From Bacillota bacterium (GTDB lineage Bacteria; Bacillota_E; RBS10-35; JAJYVN01), in assembly GCA_021846605.1 (NCBI GenBank), contig JAJZWQ010000129.1, positions 1 to 8,858 of the forward strand: 8,858 bases of DNA. Reading direction: 5' to 3'. Positions 6,413 through 8,858 of this stretch are shown piece after piece. The stretch's first letter is position 1, and each line of letters starts with the position of its first letter. A program made the position numbers and the translations under genes. The notes below the pieces were generated by a model. The model saw only the letters and a list, made by a program, of their open reading frames with translations. It had not been told where the DNA came from and did no database searches.

Positions 6413-6744
6413 GGTCCGGACGAACCAGCTTCCATCCGGGCCCCCCCACCCCTGCCTCCCGCCGCGCGCGGGCAGGATGGCCTCCTGGGGGGCCTTCGGG
6501 CACAAGGCACGCCAATCGGGGTGACGATCGGCGCGCAACTCCAGGGACCAGCGCCGCGCCGGCCCGTGTGGTGCGTCAACTGCGGACAATCTGGCTCAGG
6601 CCGCCACCGGCATCCCCCGACCGGGGGACAGACATACGCCACGCAGTGGCGCCGTTCCGGCAGGCGACTGCGGGCCAAAGAGGTCGGCGAGCGTGACGGT
6701 ACTGCGCGCGGGGGTGCGGCAGGGGACGGAGTCTTGCCCGCCGG

Positions 6745-6784
6745 GGGGGGCGGGTCCCGGCCGCCGGGCCGGGCTCCGCCCCCC
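6745..6784 (-). terminator. Terminator-like GC hairpin after rpoC (no U-tract)
   Basis: Arms 6745-6762 and 6767-6784 pair at 16 of 18 positions around the 4-base loop 6763-6766, with one two-base internal mismatch (6754-6755 against 6774-6775). It begins 9 bases after the rpoC stop codon. The RNA downstream on the minus strand is C/G-rich with no run of U, so this is not a standard intrinsic terminator. An alternative pairing (CCCGCC with GGCGGG) exists just downstream. It may act as a weak terminator, an RNase barrier protecting the rpoC 3' end, or part of a Rho-dependent site. Confidence 0.55.
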
Positions 6785-6793
6785 GGTGTGGTT

Positions 6794-8858
<2,065 letters not shown>

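Larger units (their letters stand above)
6340..6793. other. 454-base gap between rpoC and the DUF58 gene: hairpins, no convincing gene
   Basis: I see no supported coding sequence, tRNA or known riboswitch motif. Open frames crossing it are out-of-frame extensions of rpoC or DUF58 shadows. It holds several inverted repeats: 6745-6784 and 6369-6412 (listed separately), 6637-6642 with 6646-6651 (cgccac/gtggcg, 3-base loop), 6613-6618 with 6623-6628 (tccccc/ggggga, loop gacc), and 6492-6496 with 6504-6508 (gcctt/aaggc). A TTGACG occurs on the minus strand near 6574-6579, but no -10 element lies at proper distance. A structured leader or small RNA is possible but not supported by any recognised motif. 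Confidence 0.6.

Noticed and set aside
6421..6435. GGTTCGTCC resembling a tRNA T-loop in the rpoC-DUF58 gap
   Set aside because: No acceptor stem, anticodon arm or D-arm can be built around it.
6574..6579. TTGACG on the minus strand as a -35 for DUF58
   Set aside because: The sequence 17 bases downstream (CGGCGC) bears no resemblance to a -10 element.
5646..6589. Two alternative minus-strand frames (280-289 residues) starting in the rpoC-DUF58 gap
   Set aside because: Both overlap most of the DUF58 gene in the wrong frame and show Arg/Pro/Gly-rich shadow composition; the DUF58 frame carries the family signature.

Overview
This is very GC-rich bacterial DNA in which every gene I can support lies on the minus strand, so biology runs from high to low coordinates. 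Read that way, the order is: the 3' two thirds of rpoC; a roughly 450-base gap holding only hairpins; a DUF58 gene; a DUF4129 membrane-protein gene; a clear vegetative promoter; then L7Ae-like protein, rpsL (S12), rpsG (S7), fusA (EF-G) and the first 41 codons of tuf (EF-Tu). The order rpoC, L7Ae-like, S12, S7, EF-G, EF-Tu is typical of Firmicutes and related Terrabacteria. With the high GC, the GTG starts on rpsL and rpsG, and a beta' without the large SI3 trigger-loop insertion, it suggests a high-GC lineage near Bacillota or Chloroflexota, or an uncultured neighbour such as a CSP1-3-like phylum. That placement is inference; no rRNA is present to test it.

Region by region (minus strand): rpoC 8858-6794 carries the bridge helix, the four-cysteine zinc site, the trigger loop and an acidic tail. 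At 6793-6340 there is no convincing gene, but there are several strong inverted repeats, including a terminator-like hairpin 9 bases after the rpoC stop and a leader hairpin before the DUF58 gene. At 6339-3734 the DUF58 and DUF4129 genes overlap by 10 bases and look translationally coupled. They resemble two parts of the MoxR/DUF58/transglutaminase gene set, but neither a MoxR ATPase nor a transglutaminase core is visible. At 3661-3633 a near-consensus sigma70-type promoter (TTGACG, 17 bases, TAGAAT, extended -10) restarts transcription for the translation genes. At 3598-1 lies the str operon.

The translation genes make parts of the 30S decoding region (S12), the 16S head assembly initiator (S7), the two elongation GTPases and a small kink-turn binding protein. 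The most notable protein-level observation is that S12 carries Arg43 and Pro88 at the two positions where nearly all bacteria have lysine and where streptomycin-resistance mutations occur. The most notable nucleic-acid structures are a 14-bp hairpin in the rpsL-rpsG gap, where S7 autoregulation acts in E. coli, and a perfect 9-bp hairpin whose loop contains the fusA stop codon. I see no CRISPR array, transposon, prophage, tRNA or rRNA. I do not think the window holds a wholly new system; the unusual item is the two-gene membrane cassette placed between RNA polymerase and the ribosomal operon.
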